NCBI RefSeq assembly: GCF_020921035.1
Contig: NC_063157.1
Coordinates: 10,080,001 to 10,144,000 of the forward strand
Direction: 5' to 3'
DNA: 64,000 nucleotides
Source: Rhodamnia argentea
Taxonomy: Eukaryota; Streptophyta; Magnoliopsida; Myrtales; Myrtaceae
A program made the translations under genes and the position numbers. Under the pieces are notes generated by a model. It worked only from the letters and a program-made list of their open reading frames with translations. It did not search any database and was not told where the DNA came from. Below, piece after piece: positions 1 through 10,440 of the stretch. Within the stretch, counting starts at the first letter, position 1. Every line of letters starts with the position of its first letter.

Positions 1-553
1 TCTTTCGAAGAATTAAGGGAGTGATGCCCTATCCAAAGGTTTTGAGCCAAAAATCATAACCTGTTCATCAGATACATAACTTGTTCTAGTGACCTCCTCA
101 GCAATCTACGCACAAAATTAGATGATCTTGACATCACGTGTAATTCTTCTTGATCCTATCTTTTCATGTCTCCCATTGAACAGAGTTCTGTGGAATCTCT
201 TGAGCTGATTAATTGTATTTTGTTTAAGACTAAATCCTTCGTCGGGACTTCGTGGTAAATAGACAAATCACAAACCGGTTGTCGAGCTGCCCGATTTATT
301 CTTTTCAATCTATTCTCTGCCATGTCAAATCAATTGTCCATCAAGAAAGGAGAGGGGGAGGGGTTTTAGATACGTTTGCACGAGAATTCATGTATAAATT
401 TAGATATATTTTCACGAGAATTCATATGATTATACATATAAAATATCGGATATGTCATGTTAAACACGCGAGATATAAGATGGTTTTAACTACTCTAGAC
501 GCACGATGCACCCACCTACCCGACCCGACCCATGTCAGTCATCTGAGTGGTTC
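1..553. other. Left flank without recognised gene
   Basis: AT-rich sequence leading into the promoter of the methyltransferase gene. A 113-codon open frame at 252-593 has no family resemblance I recognise and overlaps the likely promoter, so I treat it as chance. Confidence 0.5.
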
Positions 554-560
554 TTATAAA
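554..560 (+). promoter_or_regulatory. Candidate TATA box of the GAMT-like gene
   Basis: A TTATAAA string lies about 150 bases before the chosen start codon at 708, a reasonable distance for a plant TATA box with a 100-120 base leader. No other good TATA candidate is nearer. The call is positional only. Confidence 0.4.
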
Positions 561-707
561 TTTCTCATTTCTGTCGAATCCAATCATACCTGAATGTACA
601 GACACCATGCTGTAATAGTTTGAGCCACGAGAGTGGGTGAGAGAGGCTTATCCACCTTCTTGAGAGAGTCTTGTTCAGGTGTCTTTCATCTTGCTGAGGT
701 AAAAACA

Positions 708-3700
708 ATGGAATCGCTGCCACTGATCAGTGCGACGATGGTATCATCAGCACCGGCGAAGGATGTCACGCCGGAGCCCAACAGTAACACGATAGAGTGG
801 CACAGCAGGCGGTGCACGTGGGGAGGGCCGATGAGCCTCCACAGAGTCCTGTGCATGCAAGGCGGCGACGACGACGGGAGCTACGCCAAGAACTCGGACG
901 CGACCGCATCTGCAATCACCCTATCGAAGCCCTTGCTCCTGAATGCCATACGGTCCATGAAGCTCTTCCTCACATCCAAGCACGACGACTCGTTGAGGGT
1001 GGCCGACCTGGGCTGCGCCACGGGTTACAACACGCTGGCCACCGTCAACATGGTCGTGGAGGGCCTGAGGAAGAGGTACGCCGAGGAGCTGGGGTTCGAG
1101 CCTGAGTTTGAGGCCTTCTTCTCCGACCTCCCCTCGAACGATTTTAACTACTTGTTCAGAATGTTGAGCGGGGTGGTGTCCGCCGATTGCAGGCAGCGCT
1201 ACTTCGCAGCCGGCGTGCCCGGATCGTTCTACCACCGTCTCTTCCCGAGGGCAAAGCTTCATGTGGCCGTGAGCTTGAGCGCCTTGCACTGGCTCTCTCA
1301 GGTGATGATATTTCTGCACTTCCACCTATTTTTGCCGTTTCTTCTCCTTCTTGCTTCATTTTCTGCTTTCATTCACAGTGGGCATTCTATGATTCTTCGC
1401 CGTAACACGCAGACATTTAGAATAGGGTTCATTTTTTTCTTTTTCCCCCAAATTTGCAAAAACATATCTTATGAACTTGTGTCTCTCTAGGCAGATACCG
1501 GAAGAAGTCACGGACAAGAGCTCGCCGGCGTGGAACAAGGGAAGAGCATGGATCGACGGGGCTAAGGAAGAGGTGGTGGAGGCCTACGCGAGGCGGTCTG
1601 AGGAGGACCTGGACAACTTCCTGCGGTGCCGGAAGGAAGAGATCGTGGAAGGCGGGGTATTGTTCATGCTGATGGGAGGGCGGCCGAGCTCGCAACAGCC
1701 CTGCGACCAGTTGGGCGATCCGGACTCGAGAGACAAACACCCCTTCACCACCTCCATGGACCGAGCTTGGCAAGACCTCTTGGACGAGGTATGTGCATTG
1801 CGTCTTGTATATAGGTACATACGTACGGTTTCCTACTTGACGTATACGTCGTCTGATGCTGCACGTATGATCCACACACGGTCTTATCTCTTGCCGTTTC
1901 ACGTCGAACTTAAGAGACATTTGATACAAAAGTCATCATCATGCCTTTTACTTAAACCTGTCAAAATGAGTTATAAACTCATTTCTTAACTCATATATAA
2001 TATTTTGACAAGAAAAAAAAATCCTCATATATGATGCATAATAATAGGATTTAAACATAGTGCAAGTGCTGAATGGATCATAAACGGATATACAACTTAA
2101 TTAGACCCGATCCACCTCTATGACTCTCTTTTCATTTCCTCTTTTCCTCACTTGATCTCGCACTTACTTGCTCCGCATTCTCACTATAGTTTGGGTATAA
2201 ATTTTACCTAAATTGCGTTAAATGTGGAAGTGATTTGGGAATACGGGTTAGGTTGATTATGTATTGAGTACGTGTCAGGTTTGGTAGGACTCACTAATTT
2301 GTGTTACATGAAAGTTGATCAAAATAGGTTAAATATGGTTACTTAGGTCAGACTATTTTAGATCCGACCCGACTCATCCGTTTGACCGGTCTACTTCTTA
2401 CTGCAAATGCAATGCAATATCCCTTCTTGCTTTCTCCAACTTCGTAACCGGCATGACATCAGAACATAACACTTTTCTTTGCTAATTTAGGAGCCCTCCT
2501 CTCTGGATGCTATGCACGGTCAATAGTTCAATGTTTTCTTTTGTTATTCGAAGTTTTTTATTCGTGTGATGCATGGTCATATGACTAGATGTATGCGGTA
2601 AATTTCAAGCAAAGTAAAGTACCATGGAAAGTTGGGAAAATTATCCAAAAATTATTAGACCTATTGCACTTTTACTAATTCAATCCTAAAGCTTTCAATT
2701 TTACCAATTGAGTCCTAAACCTTTTCATGTTTTGTCAATTGAATTCATTCAATTAATTTTTACCGGAAATCACTGTCGTGGATGCCGACCATCCTAGGTA
2801 ACATAGTTGTTGCTGATGTGTATAATTTTAATTATATTAAAATTTTTATTCTTTGATGGCTGCTCATGAAGGCCCTAGGCGAGGCCATCGTTGCCTCGCT
2901 AGGCGTGGGCAAGGGCACGAAGGCCCTCACCAGACTCGGGTGAGGATGCCTCACCCGTTGCCGTCGGGGCTACTAAGCCCCCGCCTAGGGCCATCGCAGC
3001 CTTGCCGGACGTGGGTGAGGCTTCTAGGTCGGTGAGGGTCACCGGCGATCCATGCTAGCCTAAAAAAAAGCAAAAGAATTTTTTAAAAAAAAAATAAATA
3101 AGTTATCCATGTCAGCACCGTCCATGCCACGCAGGGCATGTAGGACGGCCGGCATCCACATCATCAATTCCCGGCCAAAATAGTCCGGATAGACTCAATT
3201 GATAAAATGTGAAAATATTTATAACTCAATCGGTAAAATTATAATTTTAGGACTCAATTGACAAAAACACAATAGGTTTAGGACTCTTTGTACAATTATC
3301 CCATGGAAAGTTTGATGTAAATCAGTTACGTGCGAGGAGAGATAAAAATCTACTGAAAAAATGACTTCCTACTCTATTTTTTTTTCAACAATCGGAGTAT
3401 CATTTAATGTGAAGTATCCGAAATCTTGAAAAAAATGGAATGATAATTGGCATGGCATTGATATAGGATACTTCATGAATTCAACAATTGCATAAAAAAA
3501 TCAATCATTTTTTATTTTATTTTGAAAAATCAAAAGAAACGGGCTTTCGGAACCGAAGGAGGCAACGGGGATTTCAAAATTTATAGTACATAGAAACTAA
3601 AAATTACTACTGAGCGTCTCGGTAGCCAGGGGTTCCATCATCGGTGGCCACCCAAGCATAACGAGTTGATAGTCAAGTCTCACCTTTAAGGAACATGGTG

Positions 3701-4638
3701 ATGTATCACCATCACGCGCCCGGGAGAATCATCCACATAGTTCTGAACTTATCGTGCGGCCGCCAATTCCTTCCAAAACCTTTTGATTTGGTAGGTTTAG
3801 TCCTAAACCTTTTTGACGGTTTTTCAGTGTAGTCATTATAGCCAATTTTAACTAGTAATCGCCGATGTGGCGTTCGGTTAGCACCGGCCAGGGCGCCGTG
3901 GACCTCAACTGTGGAAAGAAAAGAAAAAGGAAAGTAAAGAAATGGAAAAAAAAAAACTAAATCCGGAGAATTTTAAAAAATATTCATAAAAATTTTTAAC
4001 GTAAGTGAAAATCGGTGCTGACTAGACTGTCATGTCTTATATTTTCGATCAAAATTGTCCGGAAGGACTATATTAGAAAATTGTCAAACGGTTTTTAATT
4101 ACATTGGCTGAATTGAAAAATTCAGGATTGAATTTGTGGTCGTATAATTAGTTTAGGGCTTCCTAGACAATTTTCCCGTCATCACATGTATAGTTACCCT
4201 ATATGCGTTTTCACATGTTCTCAATTTTTTTTTTCATAGTAAAAAGTTTGCAATTTCGTTTGAAAAAAAAAAAAGGGCTTGATAGATGAAGAGACTAGAG
4301 ACGGGTTCAACATCCCGGCGTACATGAGGAGCATGGAGGAAGTGGAGAGAGCAATGGCCAAGTGCGGTGGGTTTGAGATCCAGAGGATGGAGTACCGGAG
4401 GATCCGAGAGCACTCCGAGGAGAAGCAAGAGGAGTGGGCCCGCGACCCGGCTTCCTACGGCCTGTCCAAGGCCAACCTGGTCCGGGCCACCCTCGGGCCC
4501 ATCGTCGAGGCGCACCTCGGCCGGTCCCTCTCCCACGAGCTCTTCGACCGGTTCCGGAGGCGGGTCTCCGCCGAGCTCGGCCTCCTCGCGAAGACCCGCT
4601 TCTACGGGGTCATTGTGGTCTGTGCTATCCGGAAGTGA
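708..4638 (+). CDS. SABATH carboxyl methyltransferase, gibberellin methyltransferase (GAMT) type
   Basis: Predicted to transfer a methyl group from S-adenosylmethionine to a carboxylate. Closest by memory to Arabidopsis GAMT1/GAMT2, which methylate gibberellins in the cytosol. Exons 708-1301, 1495-1788 and 4276-4638 join in frame to 415 residues. Seen: MQGG around residue 50, SYAKN (58-62), the SAM loop ADLGCATG (99-106), FSDLPSNDFN (138-147), GSFY (172-175), SALHWLSQ running over the first splice into IPEEV, then GGVLFMLMGGRPS, DPDS.KHPFTT and DGFNIP. The QGG.DD.SY and GGVLFMLMGGRPS strings favour GAMT over salicylate or jasmonate methyltransferases. About 40 extra residues precede the usual family start; Met42 is an alternative start. 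Intron 2 (1789-4275) is enlarged by two inverted-repeat elements. Substrate is inferred, not shown. Confidence 0.88.
2634..3302. mobile_element. Mutator-like miniature inverted-repeat element in GAMT intron 2
   Basis: The two ends are long imperfect inverted repeats, starting GGGAAAATTATCC and ending GTACAATTATCCC. They are flanked by an exact 10-bp direct repeat, ATGGAAAGTT, at 2624-2633 and 3303-3312. Long terminal inverted repeats with a 9-11 bp target duplication fit a non-autonomous Mutator-like element. The middle (about 2855-3055) is strikingly GC-rich in an otherwise AT-rich element and carries only a spurious open frame. No transposase is present. The exact target duplication suggests a fairly young insertion. 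Confidence 0.82.
3721..4178. mobile_element. Second inverted-repeat element in GAMT intron 2
   Basis: The left arm (CGGGAGAATCATCC...) and the reverse complement of the right arm (CGGGAAAATTGTCT...) align over more than 100 bases, sharing the phrase for 'tagtcctaaacc' and 'tagtcatt..agccaatttt'. This is the same broad superfamily as the element at 2634-3302. A diverged CATCAC direct repeat lies close to both ends, but I cannot fix the target duplication exactly. No coding capacity. Confidence 0.6.
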
Positions 4639-4890
4639 AGGCGGGTCGGGCTTGGTTTACATGGGTCACGAACCGCGGAGATATTCATTCTTCAAGATAG
4701 GCTATAATGTCGGACTTCTAGAAAAGAAATGGCGAATAAATCTTCTCTTTTTGTAATGTTTTTTTTTTTATATAAATTTTTTGAGGGACGCAAATGTCAT
4801 TTGCTTGCTCTTTTAGCTACTATCCTACACAACATTATATTCTCATAAGTCTTGGACATGGGAACACTTCTAGAAAATCAAGGGTGGATT

Positions 4891-5086
4891 TTTTTTTTTT
4901 TTTTTTTGTGATCCGGGGAACCCCCACACGGCCGGCAGCCGGGGGATAAACCCGGGGGGCAACACGTGCTAGCCAGCACACACGTGCAACCGGTTAAGTC
5001 ACCCTGCAACGCTCCTGGGATTCGAACACTCGACCTTTTGCGAGAGGAAGAGTGCGCGAACCAGCGGCGCCACCCAAATGGGTGGT
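4891..5086 (-). mobile_element. tRNA-derived SINE
   Basis: Read on the minus strand it begins ACCACCCATTTGGGTGGCGCC, has a tRNA-like 5' part with a perfect box B match (GTTCGAATC at about 5019-5027) and a plausible box A, and ends in a long A tail, seen as the T run at 4889-4907. A direct repeat AATCAAGGGTGGATTT flanks it at 4876 and 5087. Promoter, tail and target duplication together make this a textbook SINE. It lies in the 3' flank of the GAMT-like gene. Confidence 0.85.
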
Positions 5087-5103
5087 AATCAAGGGTGGAT
5101 TTT

Positions 5104-6254
5104 GGTCTTTTTAATATAAAAAGAAGTGGAAAAATCATCCAAACAATCCTAAATCTATTGTGGGTATGTAGATTATCGGATGAAGAGTAAATGACCCTAT
5201 TTATAGGCTTCATAAGATGGCTATTTAAAGCAGCAGGTCATAAAACACAATCAATCGGGACCAATCAAAGAGGTCGAAGTCGAGGTCCCGTTTATGTTTG
5301 TGTGTGTCTCTTTGTGCTAATTGTGCATGAAACAAACATAGCAGAGAGAGAGATTCCAAGAAGAAGAAGAAGAAGAAGAAAACATAGGCGAAGAGAAATA
5401 AACAAGGAAAATGCCTTCAAAGCTTGTAACAACATGATAGCGAAATTATAAAATTCAGCAATGAGAGATAGACCGCGGGATTATAACATACAAGAGTGAT
5501 CTACATTTACATTTTACTGCTTTAGGGATTTGCGTTTCTCTCCTATTTTGTTTGAACATCTAGAACTTGCAACAAGTTCAAGATTAGAGGATTGCTTCCA
5601 AGAAGATAACCCTCAAATTTTTTCAATCTATAGGGCCAGTTCTTTCGACCTTCCAGAGCGGTTTTCTAACTTATATATATTTGACTCCCTACTCGTTCCG
5701 TGGTCCAAATGCAGACAATTTGGATTGGGGAAATGCTTCTCTAGGAGTTTAGGGACGGTACAATCTCAACCGCCGATGCACAGGCCATCACCGCGTGTTT
5801 TGCTTAAAGCACTCTTTGATTGGGAGATCGAGTGATCAGAAATAACTTATAGTACTGTTGAACTGTCGGACTTGCAGTTTTCGATTAGCACAATCTTGTC
5901 ATCAAAAACCTGTCCTATGAGCGCTCTCAATTCTTCGACCTAATGTCAAGGTCCTATAATACTAGATTACAACAAATAACCCACATCCGCCCCGGAAAGA
6001 ACGGGGGCATCTCTACTGTCTCCGGCAAAATTCTGAAAGAGGATAACCGGCTTGCTTCCCTCGACGAGCGACCGGACCGGACTTGTTCTTTCCCAGGAGC
6101 AACTACGAACCGAACTCGATACTCAAGCTGTTCGGTTCATGCATGCTCCAAGACAGCCTTAAAGAGCTCGACTTAAGTGACCTGGTGCTGCATATCATGC
6201 TTCTTTCCGCTTTATTTTGGTTCTACAAGACGCCGTCCCGTTGGCGGAGCAGGG
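5104..6254. other. Region without recognised gene
   Basis: Contains a short (AGA)n stretch near 5360 and open frames at 5530-5835 and 5943-6176 that I cannot assign. The stretch just before the GAMT fragment (about 6090-6230) reads as a plausible hydrophobic peptide, but I recognise no family. It may be other duplicated gene debris carried with the GAMT exon. Confidence 0.35.
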
Positions 6255-6517
6255 GTGGGCTTGAGATCCGAGAGGGTGGAGAATCGGAGGATCAAAGAGC
6301 ACCTGGAGGGGAAGCAAGAGGAGTGGCCCGAGGCCCGCCTTCCCGCGGCGGTCCAAGGCCAACCTGGTTGGGGGACACACCGGGGGCGCATCGTCTCGGA
6401 CCGTCCCCCTCCCACGAGCTCTTCAACTGTTTCCCGAGACGGGTCTCCGGCGATCGGGGCCTCCTGGCGAAAACTTGCTTCTATGGGGTCATTGTGGTTG
6501 GTGCCATCCGGATGTGA
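6255..6517 (+). pseudogene. Broken copy of the GAMT last exon
   Basis: Aligns to the last exon of the intact gene at 4276-4638. It runs from the codons for GGFEIQ through the shared ends SHELF, LLAKT.FYGVIVV and AIR, to a TGA at the same place. The N-terminal part of the exon and both upstream exons are absent nearby. Several small indels shift the frame between the two well-matched parts, so it is not an exon of a working gene. It lies about 1.6 kb downstream of the parent in the same orientation, so a local duplication followed by decay is the simplest origin. Confidence 0.85.
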
Positions 6518-7297
6518 AAACGGTTGGGCTTCGTCGACATGATCTGTAGACCAGTTTTTTTTTCTGTCTTTGGTCGGAATTCGTAGACCAGTTCAATATT
6601 CATTTTTCGAGAGAGATTACACAATTCCAAAAAAAAGAAAAATTCAAGATATTCATAAAATGAAATACTCAACCAAATGTGACAGTACAAATGTACAATA
6701 GGACATTAAAAATTATTTTTCAGTGGACATAATCGTTTAGATTTACTTTATAGAAATCACTTCTTTAATCACATGTGAAACCAAATGATTTTTTGGTATT
6801 GCATTTAAATAGTACTTGAACTTTGGAGATAAAATGTATCGTTCATGCCGATTACGACGAGTTAAAAACCGTGTCTATTGCAAGAAAATTCAATTTTACA
6901 TGTCGAAGAATGGCTTAGTGGTTAATACCTGACTACTCGAGGGACACATTAGACCGATGCATTGCCGTGTCGCGGATTTTGTTCAGATTTATCATGCAAC
7001 ATGGCTTATAAACATACATACCCGACTTTGTTTGCAATGCATTGAATTAGATTAGAATCATTTGATTAGATTAGAGGACAACCAAAGAATGAGATTCACA
7101 CACCCCACAGAACAGAAGAGAATGATGCCCAAGATGAAACAGAGATCAGAAAATCGTATTAGAGTTTACAATGCTCAGGAAATCTCGACAAGGTGGCTCG
7201 ACAACATTTACTCTCTCTACTTCCAGACCACCACTGTTTTTATGTTTTCCTTTTTTACTTTTCTAGGTACGAGATTTCTCGTGACAGAGCAAACACT
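6518..7297. other. Intergenic, AT-rich
   Basis: Space between the GAMT fragment and the 3' end of the first SKS gene. The far right should hold the 3'UTR of the minus-strand SKS gene. No gene, repeat pair or RNA gene recognised. Confidence 0.5.
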
Positions 7298-9179
7298 TTA
7301 GATGGTGTAAGGGGCAGGCAACGGCAAGCCGGTGATGGTGCCGCAGCGCTGGGCGTTGTCGGGGAGGTTGTACTCGTCCCTGAGGGATCGCTCGGGTGAG
7401 AGGACGCTGATGTACATCTCCTGGCCCAAAACCCGCCTCTCCAGCAACTCCGACCTCAAGTTCCACATGCCGGCGTTGTCGAACGTCAACATGATCGCCG
7501 CCCACGACTTGGGGAACACCTGGATCGTGTGCCTGCTCACGGCATCGAGGAGGTTGTAGCTCTTCCTCTTCTCTGGTGTCCACCTCCCGGGCTCAATGCT
7601 GAAATCACACGAGAAAACGAAAAAAAAATAATGTGAGTCAACTTGTTCGATCAATATTCGAGTCGGACTATACTTTCGTTGCGAGAAGCAACATTGTCGT
7701 TGCACCGGCAATGGGCGTAGGTGAAAGAGTACTCACGCGACGGCGAAGAAGGAGTAGCCATCGAGGTGCCACGACTGGACACTCTTCTCGTGGTTCTCGA
7801 AGATGATCTCAACGAAGGTCCGGAAAGTGATGTTGGCCACATTAGGCTCCAAGGTCACCAACTTAGGTTCTTGCTCTGGTGGGCTGTCGGGGATCACGTT
7901 GTACTTGAAGACCTTCTCAGCGGCTCCAAAGTACTCGGCGAGCTTGAGTGGGGTCACGGGATTGACGTGCGAAACGCCATTGATGGCATAGCGGAGCTTG
8001 CCGCCAACCTTGGAGGCCGAGTTCACAAGCTTGATGGTGCGGGTAATGTTGATCTGGCCGTAGTGGTAGGATCCTTGAGGGTTTGGCCTGGCGGCGCTGG
8101 CGGTCAAATTCCATCGGAAGGATCGGAACTGATTGAGCGACCATGCCCAGCCCTCGGGAGCCGGGGGGAGGACAGGGGAGGCAGGTCCCTTGCCGTTGGT
8201 GTAGCGGAGGATACGTGTGGCAGTGATCACTTGCTTGGTGAACCGGGTGGAGGCGACCATGTAGTAGTCACGGGGCTCCTGATCGGCGGTCACGAGCACG
8301 CTGAAGCACTGCCCGACATGGACGTCAAGGGACTCGTATGTGTTCTGGACGGTGTGTGATCCCTCCATCTCGACCAGCTTCATTGGGTGCCCTTGGATCC
8401 TGAAGTTGAGGGAGTTCTTCAAACCAACGTTGCAGATCCGGTACTTGTAGGTCTTCCCGGGCTTCATGGTGAAGACGGGCTCATCGCCGCCAGGGCCTTT
8501 CCCAGACTTGCCATTGATGACGACGCCGTCGGGCCTCGCGAGGGTCCGGCCACTCTCCAACAGGTCCTTGAGCTGGGTGTGGGTCTTGGAATACCAGTCA
8601 CCAATGAGGACGGTGTAGTCGTCCTCAGGATCGGCATAGGGGACAGGGATGAGGAGGCGGCTGTTCACGCGGAGGCCACCGAACCCACCGGCCGCCCGGT
8701 GCGTAGAGGTGCTGGGGTAGTAGAAGTAGCTCCCGATCTGATCCTTCACCTGGAAGTGGTAGGTGTAGTTCTTTCCTGGAAGGATAGGGCAATTGGTCCC
8801 CAAAACTCCGTCTTGCCAGGAGTTCTTCCTTTGCTGGATGCCGTTCCTGCAGTCGATAAAAATAAACCGTTAAGTCTAGTCGAAAGGTTTCGGATATCCA
8901 AAAAGAGAGAGAGAGAAGGAGGCGAAGGGGGAACCATGTCAATAGGAATGGCTCGTCGAGGTTGTTGAAGACATTGACGACGATGTTGTTGTTGGAGGTG
9001 GAGTTGATGTTGGGGCCAGGGAACTGGCCGTTGATAAGAATACCCCGCTGGGGGACGCCGAGGGGCGAGATGGTGCCGTAAGTGACGTTCCACTCGAAGA
9101 AGAAATAGGGATCCTCGGCCATCGCCACGGTGGCTCCGGCCAGGAGGCAGAACAGCGACACAAGCGTCACCCTATTCAT
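7298..9179 (-). CDS. SKU5-similar (SKS) pollen BP10/NTP303-type multicopper oxidase-like protein, copy A
   Basis: Secreted or cell-wall cupredoxin-fold protein of the SKU5-similar family, closest by memory to the SKS11-14/BP10/NTP303 pollen-tube group; enzymatic activity is unproven for the family. Exons on the minus strand: 9179-8935, 8846-7737 and 7598-7298 (245, 1110 and 301 bases; 551 residues). A signal peptide (residues 1 to about 21) precedes EDPYFFFEWNVTYG. Three cupredoxin-like domains follow with family marks PLGVPQ.GILINGQFPGP, QDGVLGTNCPI, VKDQIGSYFYYPS, AAGGFGG and SWHLDGYSFF. Laccase-type HxH copper clusters are largely lacking, as usual for SKS. Introns are 88 and 138 bases. 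Its divergent paralog at 14188 has exactly the same exon lengths. Pollen expression is inferred from the family only. Confidence 0.93.
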
Positions 9180-9330
9180 CCTCTCACCCCCCCGGCTTTT
9201 ATTTTCACCCGCTTACACAAAAGATAAAGTGGGCTGTGTTTTTTTTTTGGTTTTTTCCCTCTCTCTTTTCCCGGAAGAAGAACAGTTTCCTCTTCTTCTG
9301 CCTGGGCTGTGCTCCTCCTAGCCCCCTCCC

Positions 9331-9340
9331 CTTTTATAAC
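9331..9340 (-). promoter_or_regulatory. TATA box of SKS copy A
   Basis: On the minus strand GTTATAAAAG lies about 155 bases before the ATG at 9179, followed by a purine-rich leader. Position and quality fit a TATA-driven promoter with a leader near 125 bases. Confidence 0.65.
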
Positions 9341-9485
9341 GCCCCAGTGCCCCATAGTACGTTTACGCCTTCCTAACCGTTCGTCTCTCGACAATCTCTC
9401 CACGCCTCCCGTTGTCCCCCTCTCCCCCTCTTCTCTCTCCTTCCTCTTGAATAGCGCTTGGCTGGTTTCGTTATTCTTAGCTCCC

Positions 9486-9511
9486 CTCTCTCTCTCTCTC
9501 TCTCTCTCTCT
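9486..9511. repeat. (CT)n microsatellite upstream of SKS copy A
   Basis: An uninterrupted run of CT dinucleotides on the plus strand, so GA on the coding strand of copy A, about 300 bases before its ATG. The paralog at 14188 has a (GA)n run at a matching position. Confidence 0.9.
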
Positions 9512-10440
9512 AAAATTAGCACCGTTTGGCCGATTTCAGGAGATTCAACTACAATTTAGGACGACTTCATAGCCTGTCGCTTTGCCAACATGTGCTCGAG
9601 TAAATTGAGGTTCGCGGCCACGGACGGTTAACGGCTTCATTCGATATTAACGTGCCCTCCCCCTAGGTGATCATGTCGGATGGGCAGAATCGACCGCGAA
9701 CCGTGGAGTTCGAATTTGATATGACCTGAATGAAGATCAAAAAGTTTTCGCATGATGAGAAGATTTCACATTATGGATGAGAGCCCATTTGATAAACTAG
9801 ATTAATTATCTCCTACCAAAATAGATTCAATTTGTTGGTATTGTTATATATGCATATTGTTTCTAAGATTGTCATCCATCGACCAATACCCCAAGGCACC
9901 CGTCGCTTCCGACTAGGAAGACGGTTCGGTGGTTCAGGTCGATGGCTTCCCTATCCTGTGTTCGCTGGCGCAAGTCCATCTTCGAGGTCGGAACTTCGAC
10001 AAATTCCTCAGGACCGTTCGTGCATCAGCAGCCCGGATCCGGTCCGTGAACTGAAATCTACTTGATGCAAGCCCCCTTCTTTGCCGAAATCCCTGACCCC
10101 ACCAAACCTCTCCAGGTGCGTTTTAGGGGGCTATCAGCAAAACTCTTAGTGCGATACTCGTATAGGATCAGGCGGGAAAGCGATGCCCAACTACACTACA
10201 AGCCAGATCCTGGAGGGAGCTAAAACTCGATATATTGCCATTGGAGGAACTGTGCCTTTGCACTTCCTGTGACTGCTGGGTCGTGACGGCCGCCTTGATT
10301 CTTCTCAGACGAGCATAATCGAAAGTGTTGGCCGATCGGCCTATGCACGCGATATTACATAAGCTTGGATGTGCCGGGGGAGGATGATGAAGTGGGTCGA
10401 ATTTGCATCGACTGACCATAAATTTACTATCATGCTCGAC
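9512..10440. other. Intergenic, no gene recognised
   Basis: Upstream region of SKS copy A up to the retroelement fossil. A GC-richer patch at about 9890-10130 could be read as a fragment of an old coding sequence, but frames are short and I cannot name it. Confidence 0.4.

Noticed and set aside
2853-3035. 60-codon Arg/Gly-rich frame in the miniature element core
   Set aside because: GC-rich core of a non-coding element. Similar spurious frames appear in the other cores.
6900-7000. tRNA-like phrase GGCTTAGTGGTTAATACC
   Set aside because: Resembles a box A, but no box B or cloverleaf follows. Not a tRNA gene and not a convincing SINE.
7721-8803. Long open frames antisense to SKS copy A (for example 7721-8359 and 8387-8968 on the plus strand)
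   Set aside because: They mirror the GC-rich coding exon in another frame. Only the minus strand shows family motifs and clean splice sites.
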